From Actinomycetota bacterium (GTDB taxonomy: Bacteria; Actinomycetota; Actinomycetes; Nanopelagicales; Nanopelagicaceae): DNA of 5,850 nt. The notes under the pieces are model-generated. The model was not told the origin of the DNA. It searched no databases and saw only the letters and a program-made list of their open reading frames with translations. The stretch spans positions 1-5,850 of the forward strand of contig WLNN01000086.1 of NCBI GenBank assembly GCA_009699765.1, given 5' to 3'. The translations under genes and the position numbers were made by a program. Positions 1 to 5,494 of this stretch are shown here, one piece after another; positions within the stretch are counted from its first letter, which is position 1, and each line of letters opens with the position of its first letter.

Positions 1-424
1 CAATCGACTCCCACTGCTGTATCGAGTCCCTTGAAATCCAAGTTACTCCTGAATCCGTCGATGTATAGATATAACCACCATCAACGACAGCTGCAAGTTT
101 GGTGCCATCACTGCTTGATGCGACAGCACGCCAGTATTTATGACCAATACTTGTTTGCTCGGTCCAATCTCCCCCACTAAACGAAACAGAACCGGCTGTA
201 ACAGAAGGAATTTCCGTGGCGAAACTCGGGGAAAAGTTCTTGATTCTGACAGAATACCCATCAGCAGTTGAGGTTGCTTCTCCGAAAATGGATGCTGAGA
301 GTGGTTCTGCATTAGCCGTGGCTAAGTTTGAAGCGACTACAAACAGGAAGCCGGGTAAAAAGTAGAGTGCTCTCCTAAAGCTAGAGTGACGTATCCCATT
401 CTGGGGCCAAGATGAAAATCTCAA
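1..424 (-). CDS. Exported Asp-box/BNR-like repeat protein, N-terminal part (3' end beyond window)
   Basis: The minus frame with codons ending at position 2 is open from 424 to the left edge (141 codons visible). It contains no ATG or GTG start; the only good start is TTG at 424-422, preceded by an excellent ribosome binding site (431-437). Residues 1-39 form a signal peptide: basic stretch around RHSSFRRA, hydrophobic core LYFLPGFLFVV, and a signal peptidase I site ANA|EP after residue 39, so the product is exported. At about residues 97-128 comes a repeat with WRAVASSSDGTKLAAVV, GGYIYTS and TDSGVTW. The S-x-D-x-G-x-T-W core is an Asp box as in sialidase/BNR beta-propellers. After it, RDSIQQWESI looks like the start of a second unit, so a repeat array probably continues leftwards. 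Function is unknown; such propellers bind polysaccharide or protein at the cell surface, but no catalytic domain is visible. The frame and export signal are secure; the role is not. Confidence 0.85.
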   Translation of the reverse strand, partial: MRFSSWPQNGIRHSSFRRALYFLPGFLFVVASNLATANAEPLSASIFGEATSTADGYSVRIKNFSPSFATEIPSVTAGSVSFSGGDWTEQTSIGHKYWRAVASSSDGTKLAAVVDGGYIYTSTDSGVTWISRDSIQQWESI

Positions 425-556
425 AATCCCTCACCTCTTGTTGCATATCTTCTTTGATATTGGTTTCTCGCAGTGGTCGGCCATAAGGGTAATCTCTAGA
501 TTTCTAAGAATCAATGAGGCATGGGGCGAGAAATGCATTCCACTCAATAAACTTTT
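425..556 (-). promoter_or_regulatory. Candidate structured 5' leader of the repeat-protein gene
   Basis: If transcription starts about 7 nt after the TATAAT at 568-563, the mRNA has a leader of about 130 nt with no ORF. It contains a perfect 8-bp inverted repeat (TTTCTCGC at 533-526, GCGAGAAA at 471-464) enclosing 54 nt. Inside are two small overlapping stem options, GATT/AATC (512-499) and AATC/GATT (502-491). Just before the ribosome binding site is a 5-bp hairpin, ATATC-AAAGAA-GATAT (460-445). I do not recognise a known riboswitch class. An 8-bp repeat at this scale could also arise by chance, so a regulatory role is inference. Confidence 0.35.
431..437 (-). promoter_or_regulatory. Ribosome binding site that fixes the TTG start
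   Basis: On the minus strand GAGGTGA (437-431) lies 6 nt before TTG at 424-422. It closely matches the anti-16S consensus. As the frame has no ATG and the signal peptide begins right after this TTG, the site decides the start of the exported repeat protein. Confidence 0.8.
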
Positions 557-562
557 AAAAAG

Positions 563-595
563 ATTATAAAAAGGTACGGATCATACGAATATCAA
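563..595 (-). promoter_or_regulatory. Predicted sigma-70-type promoter for the repeat-protein gene
   Basis: On the minus strand there is a perfect -10 box TATAAT (568-563). A good -35 match, TTGATA (595-590), is separated from it by 21 bp, longer than the usual 16-19; at 17 bp the hexamer is TATTCG, a poor match. The -10 call is fairly strong. The -35 is uncertain, so the promoter may depend on an activator or on the -10 alone. Confidence 0.5.
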
Positions 596-663
596 GCTGG
601 GTAGTAAAATGACTGGTCTCTTCGAATCTTCTGCAGTTTAGAATAAACAATTTGAAGTCAAAA

Positions 664-1524
664 CTACTCAAGTTGCGTCTGGTTGAAGAAGATCATTAAG
701 CGCTCCGCGTAGTCTGCAGGCAGCTTGGGGCTGTGGGATCCGCCCTTAATTCTCCATAGGACCACTGGGGCCTGGCAATCAGGAAACTGCTGCGAGAGAG
801 TTTCGTAGCCTGCAATCGTTGGTTCGAAATCTATTCGCTTAACAAATTGTGGTGTGCCCTTATCCATCGAACACTTATTGATTCCTGCTACACGTCTTAT
901 GGTTTGAAATGCACTTGTGTAAGGGTTCTTATTCATCTTTCCACCATCAAATTTAACGACAGCATCGGCATCTCCATGGATTTGCAACAAGGCAAATGGT
1001 TTGGATGAGGCGCAATCTGATTGGACATCCATTGCTCCGGCTAAAGAGACTACTGCAGCAGCTTCTCCAGTTTTACAGGCATAAGCAATTGATAAGAAAG
1101 CTCCATTTGAATGGCCGATGAAATAAATGCGACTGCGATCAACTGGGTACTTGGCATCTATCTCATTAATCAAAGAATCTATGTAAGCGATGTCATCGAC
1201 AGGTTCGCCACTCTTTTGGCAACAAGATGCAGTGGCGTTCCAAACTCTTCGACCATCTTCTCCCACGGTTCCATCAGGAGCGATATAGATAAAACCAAGA
1301 CGTTTTGCTACCGGAGCCAAACGCATGTATCGCTCTTGGTGTGCGCCACTTGTTGAAGCGCTATGAAGCATGATTACTAGTGGGGCTGGGTTTGATATTT
1401 GATCTGGGAGATTTACAACTACTGGGCGATCTCCACCAATCAGAAATGACTCAGGAGCAGATGCGGCTGTAGTAATCGAGGTGATTGCAAAGAGAAGAAC
1501 TACTAGAGGGGCAAAACGTTTCAC
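664..1524 (-). CDS. Secreted alpha/beta-hydrolase esterase, PHB depolymerase/feruloyl esterase (LpqC-like) family
   Basis: 286 residues, starting with GTG at 1524-1522 and ending with TAG. The start is supported by a classic signal peptide: MKR, hydrophobic core FAPLVVLLFAI, and an Ala-rich cleavage region around residues 18-23. No lipobox cysteine is seen. Family marks of COG3509-type exported esterases follow: PLVIMLH (48-54), APDG (82-85), WNA..CC (95-102) with VDDIAYI (109-115), then nucleophile motif GHSNG (137-141, Ser139). The other likely triad members are Asp187 in HGDAD and His264 in GGSH. The paired cysteines fit a disulphide-stabilised secreted enzyme. Family members hydrolyse ester bonds in polyesters or aromatic-acid-substituted sugars; the substrate here cannot be read. 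An oddity is HSAS after the oxyanion-loop strand, where relatives usually have HG. The gene directly follows the stop of the upstream membrane-protein gene (TAA-GTG), so the two are probably co-transcribed and translationally coupled. Confidence 0.88.
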   Translation of the reverse strand: MKRFAPLVVLLFAITSITTAASAPESFLIGGDRPVVVNLPDQISNPAPLVIMLHSASTSGAHQERYMRLAPVAKRLGFIYIAPDGTVGEDGRRVWNATASCCQKSGEPVDDIAYIDSLINEIDAKYPVDRSRIYFIGHSNGAFLSIAYACKTGEAAAVVSLAGAMDVQSDCASSKPFALLQIHGDADAVVKFDGGKMNKNPYTSAFQTIRRVAGINKCSMDKGTPQFVKRIDFEPTIAGYETLSQQFPDCQAPVVLWRIKGGSHSPKLPADYAERLMIFFNQTQLE

Positions 1525-1902
1525 TTATCTCTTCTCGACATCTTTAAGAATTGTATGAATCTCGGCGGCCATCGCCTTTATCTCAGCAAGCTCTTGGTTT
1601 GCGATGTTACGTGCTTCTTTCGCAAGTTCGAATTCGCTGAGGGATGCTTCATGAGTTTCCATAATTGTCTGCGCAACTGCCTCAGATGAAGATTGCTGAC
1701 CAACCATAATGATTGAAAGTAGAACCAACTGCAAAAATGTTTGTGCGACCCAGGCCACGATAATCAAGGGGTCACCGGTGCGAAGCGCCGCCGGTAATGA
1801 GATCAGGGCAATTGCCGCAAAGATGTAAGCGCACCACATCGTCGAAACTGCGCCAGTTATTTTCTCGGCTAGCCGGCGATTGAAGGCGTTGATACGGTCC
1901 AT
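1525..1902 (-). CDS. Small two-helix membrane protein with C-terminal coiled coil, function unknown
   Basis: 125 residues, ATG to TAA. An amphipathic N-terminus (DRINAFNRRLAEKIT) is followed by TM1 at about 22-40 (beginning MWCAYIFAAI) and TM2 at about 46-68 (containing AWVAQTFLQLVLL). A charged helical tail from about 70 to 125, rich in Glu, Ala and Lys, is probably a cytoplasmic coiled coil. I recognise the pattern TMWCAY...SLPAAL...AQTFLQLVLLSIIMVGQ as a conserved small actinobacterial membrane family without known function; it recalls DUF1003 proteins but I cannot assign it there. It is first in an operon with the secreted esterase, with no gap. Upstream, a weak TANNNT box 6 nt before ATG suggests a leaderless message; alternatively AGGTAG (1917-1912), 9 nt from ATG, could be a weak ribosome binding site. 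Confidence 0.85.
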   Translation of the reverse strand: MDRINAFNRRLAEKITGAVSTMWCAYIFAAIALISLPAALRTGDPLIIVAWVAQTFLQLVLLSIIMVGQQSSSEAVAQTIMETHEASLSEFELAKEARNIANQELAEIKAMAAEIHTILKDVEKR

Positions 1903-1908
1903 AAGGCA

Positions 1909-1914
1909 ACGCTA
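1909..1914 (-). promoter_or_regulatory. Putative -10 box for leaderless transcription of the membrane-protein/esterase operon
   Basis: On the minus strand TAGCGT (1914-1909) is followed by six bases and then ATG at 1902-1900. A start site 6-7 nt after the -10 would fall on the A of ATG. TAGCGT fits only the minimal TANNNT actinobacterial -10 consensus, so this is the weakest of the three similar cases in the window. Confidence 0.4.
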
Positions 1915-1918
1915 CCTA

Positions 1919-1924
1919 TAAAAT
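1919..1924 (+). promoter_or_regulatory. Putative -10 box for leaderless transcription of the yqhA-like gene
   Basis: TAAAAT (1919-1924, within TATAAAAT) is followed by CGTCCT and ATG at 1931. No Shine-Dalgarno sequence exists in the 28 bp available, so a transcript beginning at the ATG is the simplest reading. The box lies only 4 bp from the divergent -10 at 1909-1914, so both promoters could not be occupied at once. Confidence 0.55.
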
Positions 1925-1930
1925 CGTCCT

Positions 1931-2446
1931 ATGGAAAAACTTGAGACCTTTATCGAAAGAATCATCTTTGCTGGACGCTGGTTTCTAGCTCCGCTCTATA
2001 TTGGGTTGCTTTTGACCTTGGTCCCAATCCTTTATCGCTTCTTCCACTCTTTCTGGTACATGATGACGCATATCGTTGATGCGACAGCTTCTGAGATTAC
2101 CCTTGAGGTCCTCGAACTTCTCGACACTGTACTTCTTGCAAATCTAATCATCATCGTCCTATTTGCAGGATATGAAAACTTTGTCTCGAAAATTACGATT
2201 GCGGAAGGTGCAAAAGATCGTCCGCACTGGATGGGGCATGTTGATTACAGTGGTTTGAAAATTAAGCTGATTGGCTCACTCGTTGCAATCTCTGTTATCG
2301 AACTTCTCAAAGACTTTATGCAAGAAGGTCCATATGATGCAAAGCGTCAAGGATGGCGTATCGGAATCCATATGACATTTGTAATCTCTGGAGTTTTATT
2401 TGCATTGATGGACATGATGGCTGATCGCCATAAGTCTCAGCGTTAA
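1931..2446 (+). CDS. yqhA: UPF0114 (YqhA-like) four-helix inner-membrane protein
   Basis: 171 residues, ATG to TAA. It aligns by eye along its whole length with E. coli YqhA: ERIIFAGRWFLAPLYIGL (9-26), FAGYENFVS (78-86), GLKIKLIGSLVAISVIELLK (108-127), IGIHMTFVISGVLFALMD (144-161). The similar length shows a full gene. Four hydrophobic helices are expected at about 16-37, 58-80, 110-130 and 144-163, placing it in the cytoplasmic membrane. The biochemical role of the family is not settled; the conserved GYENFVS segment and charged residues near helix ends (Glu124, Asp128) are the obvious places for function. It is the only plus-strand gene here. It is probably a single-gene unit, divergent from the esterase operon and convergent with the CoA-transferase gene. 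Confidence 0.9.
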   Translation: MEKLETFIERIIFAGRWFLAPLYIGLLLTLVPILYRFFHSFWYMMTHIVDATASEITLEVLELLDTVLLANLIIIVLFAGYENFVSKITIAEGAKDRPHWMGHVDYSGLKIKLIGSLVAISVIELLKDFMQEGPYDAKRQGWRIGIHMTFVISGVLFALMDMMADRHKSQR

Positions 2447-3676
2447 TTAATCAAGCAATCCAAACTCTGAAGCTGCTTGTACAAGGCTTTCTTTGGCATC
2501 GGGATGGGCCGCATTCTTGATGAGATTTAACGCTTGCTCGCTCTGTGTATGTCCAAAGCATGCAGCTGCGCCTTGTTCGGTGACAACAAATGAATGTTGA
2601 AAGCTAGTTACGTTCTCACTTAATCGCGGAACAATCGATGAGACTTGAGCCTTTGGATGCCAAGAAGGTAAGGCCATAAATGAACGGCCACCACGGCTAT
2701 GCAGGGCCCCAACAATAAAGTCGGTAGAGCCTCCGAAACCGCTGTAAATCTGACCTCTTACATGAGATGCATTTGCTTGATCATATAAATCGATTTGAAG
2801 GGCTGCATTAATTGAGGTCATCCGTGCTTGACGCGCTATCAGGCTTGGATTATTTGTCTTCTCAGTACGCAACATCTGCACTCGGCGGTTGAGGTGTAGC
2901 CATTCATATAAATCTTTAGTTCCGAAGATAAATGAAGCGGTAATCAAAATATCCGGATCTAAAACACCGAGCTTGTGAAGGTTATAGACGCCATCTGAAA
3001 ACATCTCTGTCCAAATACGCAATCCGCGACGATCCTTAAGAGAATTGAGAACGCTATCTGGAATCGCCCCGATTCCTAACTGCAGGGTTGAGTTATCTTC
3101 AATTAGCGAGGCAATTCGATTGCCTATCTCAATAGATTCGGAGGAAAAGTTAGTCTCTGGTTTTTCTAATAAAGGTTCATCTACCTCAACTAGATAATCA
3201 ATCTCTGACTCATAAATCTGGGCGTCACCGTATGTGTATGGCATCTGCTTATTGGCTTGAGCGATGACAATTCCCCCATGTGCATGAGCAGTCTCGATCG
3301 CTGCCGGCAAAATATTGACTTCGGTGCCCAATGAAACTGTGTCATGGCGCTGAAGGGATGTGTGCAAGAAAACTGCGTCAGGGCGTGCGTAATCGCGAAT
3401 AACAACTGGCAATAAAGATAGACGAGAAGGAATGTAATTTAGGCGCGGATGACGTCGCATTCCGTGACCAACAAAGGCGGTCTCATAGGTAATTCCTTCA
3501 CGATCAGGAATCCCGGGCTGTGCGTTAAGCATATGTAATCTGAATTCGGGTAACGATTTATCTGCCGCTGCCAGCAAAGTGTGTGGTGTTGCAAAATTGC
3601 CTGAGGCGATAATTCGTGGGTTGCTTGGTAAATTAGCTAGGACAGATTTCAATTGATCTGCATTAATAATGCGCAT
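2447..3676 (-). CDS. Acetyl-CoA hydrolase / 4-hydroxybutyrate CoA-transferase family enzyme
   Basis: 409 residues, ATG (3676-3674) to TAA, close to the usual 420-440 of the family. Recognised segments of class-I CoA-transferases (Cat1/Cat2, AbfT): VSLGTEVNILPAAIETA (114-130); GIGAIPDSVL (201-210), the CoA-binding turn; TEMFSDGVYNL (223-233), whose Glu224 is the likely catalytic glutamate that forms the glutamyl-CoA thioester; SINAALQIDLY (288-298); GFGGSTDFIVGA (313-324); LPSWH.....SSIVPRL (336-352); VVTEQGAAACFG (364-375); AHPDAKESL (390-398). The enzyme acts in the cytosol on short-chain acyl-CoAs, either moving CoA between acetate and another acid or hydrolysing it. Transferase versus hydrolase, and substrate, cannot be told from sequence. 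No partner pathway gene is next to it. It has its own leaderless-type promoter just downstream of the tRNA terminator, and its stop touches that of the opposing gene. Confidence 0.9.
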   Translation of the reverse strand: MRIINADQLKSVLANLPSNPRIIASGNFATPHTLLAAADKSLPEFRLHMLNAQPGIPDREGITYETAFVGHGMRRHPRLNYIPSRLSLLPVVIRDYARPDAVFLHTSLQRHDTVSLGTEVNILPAAIETAHAHGGIVIAQANKQMPYTYGDAQIYESEIDYLVEVDEPLLEKPETNFSSESIEIGNRIASLIEDNSTLQLGIGAIPDSVLNSLKDRRGLRIWTEMFSDGVYNLHKLGVLDPDILITASFIFGTKDLYEWLHLNRRVQMLRTEKTNNPSLIARQARMTSINAALQIDLYDQANASHVRGQIYSGFGGSTDFIVGALHSRGGRSFMALPSWHPKAQVSSIVPRLSENVTSFQHSFVVTEQGAAACFGHTQSEQALNLIKNAAHPDAKESLVQAASEFGLLD

Positions 3677-3688
3677 AAGGCCAATTTA
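3677..3688 (-). promoter_or_regulatory. Putative -10 and leaderless start of the CoA-transferase gene
   Basis: On the minus strand TAAATT (3688-3683) is followed by GGCCTT and ATG at 3676. No ribosome binding site is present. The expected -35 position (about 3706-3711) lies inside the preceding terminator hairpin and has no TTGACA-like hexamer, so recognition probably rests on the -10 element. Confidence 0.5.
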
Positions 3689-3692
3689 GTGG

Positions 3693-3730
3693 AAATAAGA
3701 AATGCCATCCCCCAAAAGTTGAGAGATGGC
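3693..3730 (-). terminator. Rho-independent terminator of the gltX-tRNA unit
   Basis: On the minus strand the arm 3730-3721 (GCCATCTCTC) pairs with 3713-3704 (GGGGGATGGC) across a 7-nt loop. This gives a 10-bp stem with two G-U pairs, followed directly by the T-rich tail ATTTCTTATTT (3703-3693). It lies 18 nt after the 3' end of tRNA-Glu and so ends the tRNA transcript. Read in the plus direction no T tract follows, so it is one-directional. Confidence 0.8.
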
Positions 3731-3748
3731 ACTTACCTATATGTGATG

Positions 3749-3821
3749 TAGCCCCGAAGGGATTCGAACCCTCGTAGCTGACTTGAGAAGCCAGAGTCCT
3801 GGGCCGCTAGACGACGGGGCC
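3749..3821 (-). tRNA. tRNA-Glu (anticodon CUC)
   Basis: The 73-nt minus-strand sequence folds into a full cloverleaf. Acceptor GGCCCCG pairs with CGGGGCU (G1-U72 wobble); the D arm GUCUAGCGGCCCAGGAC has the layout of bacterial tRNA-Glu. Anticodon stem CUGGC/GUCAG has loop UUCUCAA, so the anticodon is CUC, reading GAG. The T stem GAGGG/CCCUU has loop UUCGAAU, and the discriminator is A73. CCA is not encoded and must be added enzymatically. It is second of two tRNAs behind gltX. Confidence 0.95.
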
Positions 3822-3830
3822 AGATGACTA

Positions 3831-3850
3831 ATTGATTACAAGTAATCAAT
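3831..3850. repeat. Perfect palindrome between the two tRNA genes
   Basis: ATTGATTAC (3831-3839) and GTAATCAAT (3842-3850) are exact reverse complements separated by AA. In RNA this could form an 8-bp hairpin with a 4-nt loop; in DNA it has the form of a dimeric operator. No T tract follows on either strand, so it is not an intrinsic terminator. Within a Gln-Glu tRNA precursor it may be a processing hairpin; it could also overlap a promoter for tRNA-Glu. Confidence 0.75.
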
Positions 3851-3894
3851 CCAAACCGTATTCAGTTGTATTTCCGTTCTGTTGCTGTACTGCG

Positions 3895-3966
3895 CTGGGG
3901 TACCAGGACTCGAACCTAGACTTACTGAACCAGAATCAGCAGGGCTGCCAATTACCCCATACCCCA
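3895..3966 (-). tRNA. tRNA-Gln (anticodon CUG)
   Basis: The 72-nt minus-strand sequence folds fully. Acceptor UGGGGUA/UACCCCA with G73 is identical to the classical bacterial tRNA-Gln acceptor. D stem is GGGU/GCCC; anticodon stem GCUGA/UCAGU has loop UUCUGGU, giving anticodon CUG, reading CAG; T stem CUAGG/CCUGG has loop UUCGAGU. No CCA is encoded. It starts 64 nt after the gltX stop, and no convincing promoter was seen in that gap, so processing from the gltX transcript is likely. The U1-A72 pair is the usual identity mark for tRNA-Gln amidotransferase recognition. Confidence 0.95.
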
Positions 3967-4030
3967 AGAACTTAAATCCGTGCGAGGCAGAAGTTTACCT
4001 TACAAGGGTGAGTGCTTTTGCCACGCGTGA

Positions 4031-5494
4031 TTAGAGGCTGATGGCCCCTGAGATACGTGAAATACAAGTACTTTGGCCAAGCAACTCCATTGACTCAAAT
4101 AGTGGTGGAGAGATCGTGCTACCAGTTGTTGCAATACGTAAAGCAGTAAATGCAATGCGTGGCTTGAGACCCATATCTTCAATAAGCGCTGCGCGCAGTG
4201 CGGCCTCAATTGTTTCGTGAGTCCATTCAGATAATCCCTCAAGCTCTTTAAGTGATCGTTTCAAAATATCTTTGGAAGCTCCATCTGAAATCTTAGCAAC
4301 CGCATCAGCATCTACCGCAAATTCTTTAACGAATAAGAACTTTAACAGAGATGGAGTCTCATCTAATTTAACGATGCGCTCTTGAATAATAGGTAGCGCT
4401 TTCTTAACCATCTCTACTTCAGCTTCTGTGCCAGTGATGATGCCGGACTTTGTTAAAAATGGAAGTGTCCAGGTTAAGAAATCATCAAGTGTGAGTGCGC
4501 GAATCTTGTCGCCATTGATTGCCTCAAGCTTTTTCATATCAAAACGTGCTGGCGATGAATGAACTTTCTCAACGGTGAAGAGTTCGGTGAGCTCTTTCAT
4601 CGTTACATTCTCGCGATCATCTCCTGGCGACCAACCAAGGAGTGCAAGGTAATTACAGATTGCCTCAGGAAGATAACCCTGCTCGCGATACCAAGCGATT
4701 GATACCTCACCGTTGCGCTTAGACAACTTGGCATTGTCTTGGCCCATAACAAATGGAAGGTGTGCAAAAGTTGGGAAATCCTCTTCTTTGATTCCCATTG
4801 CTTGATAAACACGGATCTGACGTGGAGTTGATGAGAGCAAATCTTCCCCGCGAAGCACGTGGGTGACCTCCATCAAGATGTCATCAACTGCAACTGCAAG
4901 TGAGTATAGAGGCGAACCATCTGCACGTACAAGAACAAAATCAGGCACAAACTTGTGATCGAAGGTTACTTCTCCGCGAATAGCATCGGTAAATGTTGTG
5001 GTGCCATCAGGCATGCGCATTCGGACAACCGCTTCGCGGCCTTGAGCCTTAAAGGCAGCTATTTGATCTGCAGTTAAATCACGGCAATGTCCGTTATAGC
5101 CAGGTGCAACATTTGCTGCGCGCTGTGCTTCACGTACCGCTTCGAGTTCTTCCGGCGAGCAGTAGCAATGATAAGCATCGCCTTGATCAAGAAACTTCTG
5201 TGCCCATGTTGCATAAATATCTAAACGTTGTGATTGAAGGTATGGACCGTTAGGGCCGCCAACTTCTGGTCCCTCATCCCAATCTAGACCGAGCCACTTT
5301 AAAGTATCGATTGCAGCCTGAATGTATTCAGGAGTAACGCGACCAGTGTCAGTATCTTCAATGCGGAATAGAAAAGATCCACCAGTGTGTCGCGCAAAAG
5401 CCCAATCGAATAACGCAGTGCGGATATTTCCGACGTGTAGATCTCCAGTTGGAGATGGAGCAAAACGAACCTTTACCTTTTTTGCAGTCGTCAT
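4031..5494 (-). CDS. gltX: Glutamyl-tRNA synthetase
   Basis: 487 residues, ATG to TAA, close to the typical 470-490. This is a class-I aminoacyl-tRNA synthetase that attaches glutamate to tRNA-Glu in the cytosol. Visible marks: RFAPSPTGDLHVGNIRTAL with the HIGH motif as HVGN (20-23); FRIEDTD (43-49); SQRLDIY (88-94); CYC (110-112) plus Cys137, a likely remnant or form of the zinc site; YSLAVAVDD (197-205); THVLRGEDLL (211-220); KLSKR (256-260), the KMSKS-type ATP loop; then the helical anticodon-binding domain to the C-terminus with TGSTISPPLFESMELLG (457-473). As most actinobacteria lack GlnRS, it is probably the non-discriminating type that also makes Glu-tRNA-Gln for GatCAB (inference). 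Its ATG overlaps the TGA of the upstream FAH-family gene (ATGA), and AAGGTGAG lies about 9-10 nt before the start, so the two are translationally coupled. Confidence 0.97.
   Translation of the reverse strand: MTTAKKVKVRFAPSPTGDLHVGNIRTALFDWAFARHTGGSFLFRIEDTDTGRVTPEYIQAAIDTLKWLGLDWDEGPEVGGPNGPYLQSQRLDIYATWAQKFLDQGDAYHCYCSPEELEAVREAQRAANVAPGYNGHCRDLTADQIAAFKAQGREAVVRMRMPDGTTTFTDAIRGEVTFDHKFVPDFVLVRADGSPLYSLAVAVDDILMEVTHVLRGEDLLSSTPRQIRVYQAMGIKEEDFPTFAHLPFVMGQDNAKLSKRNGEVSIAWYREQGYLPEAICNYLALLGWSPGDDRENVTMKELTELFTVEKVHSSPARFDMKKLEAINGDKIRALTLDDFLTWTLPFLTKSGIITGTEAEVEMVKKALPIIQERIVKLDETPSLLKFLFVKEFAVDADAVAKISDGASKDILKRSLKELEGLSEWTHETIEAALRAALIEDMGLKPRIAFTALRIATTGSTISPPLFESMELLGQSTCISRISGAISL

Noticed and set aside
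43..312. Minus-strand 89-codon open frame beginning MQNHSQHPF
   Set aside because: It overlaps the exported repeat-protein frame, which has a signal peptide, a ribosome binding site and recognisable Asp-box repeats; this frame shows none.
594..663. Terminator after the esterase gene
   Set aside because: Only 4-bp stems (for example TTCT/AGAA) were found and none is followed by a T tract; the stretch is AT-rich spacer.
1111..1356. Plus-strand open frame inside the esterase gene
   Set aside because: Antisense to a well-recognised esterase, with no family resemblance or ribosome binding site.
3190..3405. Minus-strand open frame within the CoA-transferase gene
   Set aside because: Out of frame with the conserved family segments VSLGTEVN and AIETA, which are clearly in the longer frame.
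4022..4029. 8-bp palindrome CACGCGTG next to the gltX stop
   Set aside because: Too short to stand apart from chance, with no matching site elsewhere in the window and no T tract.
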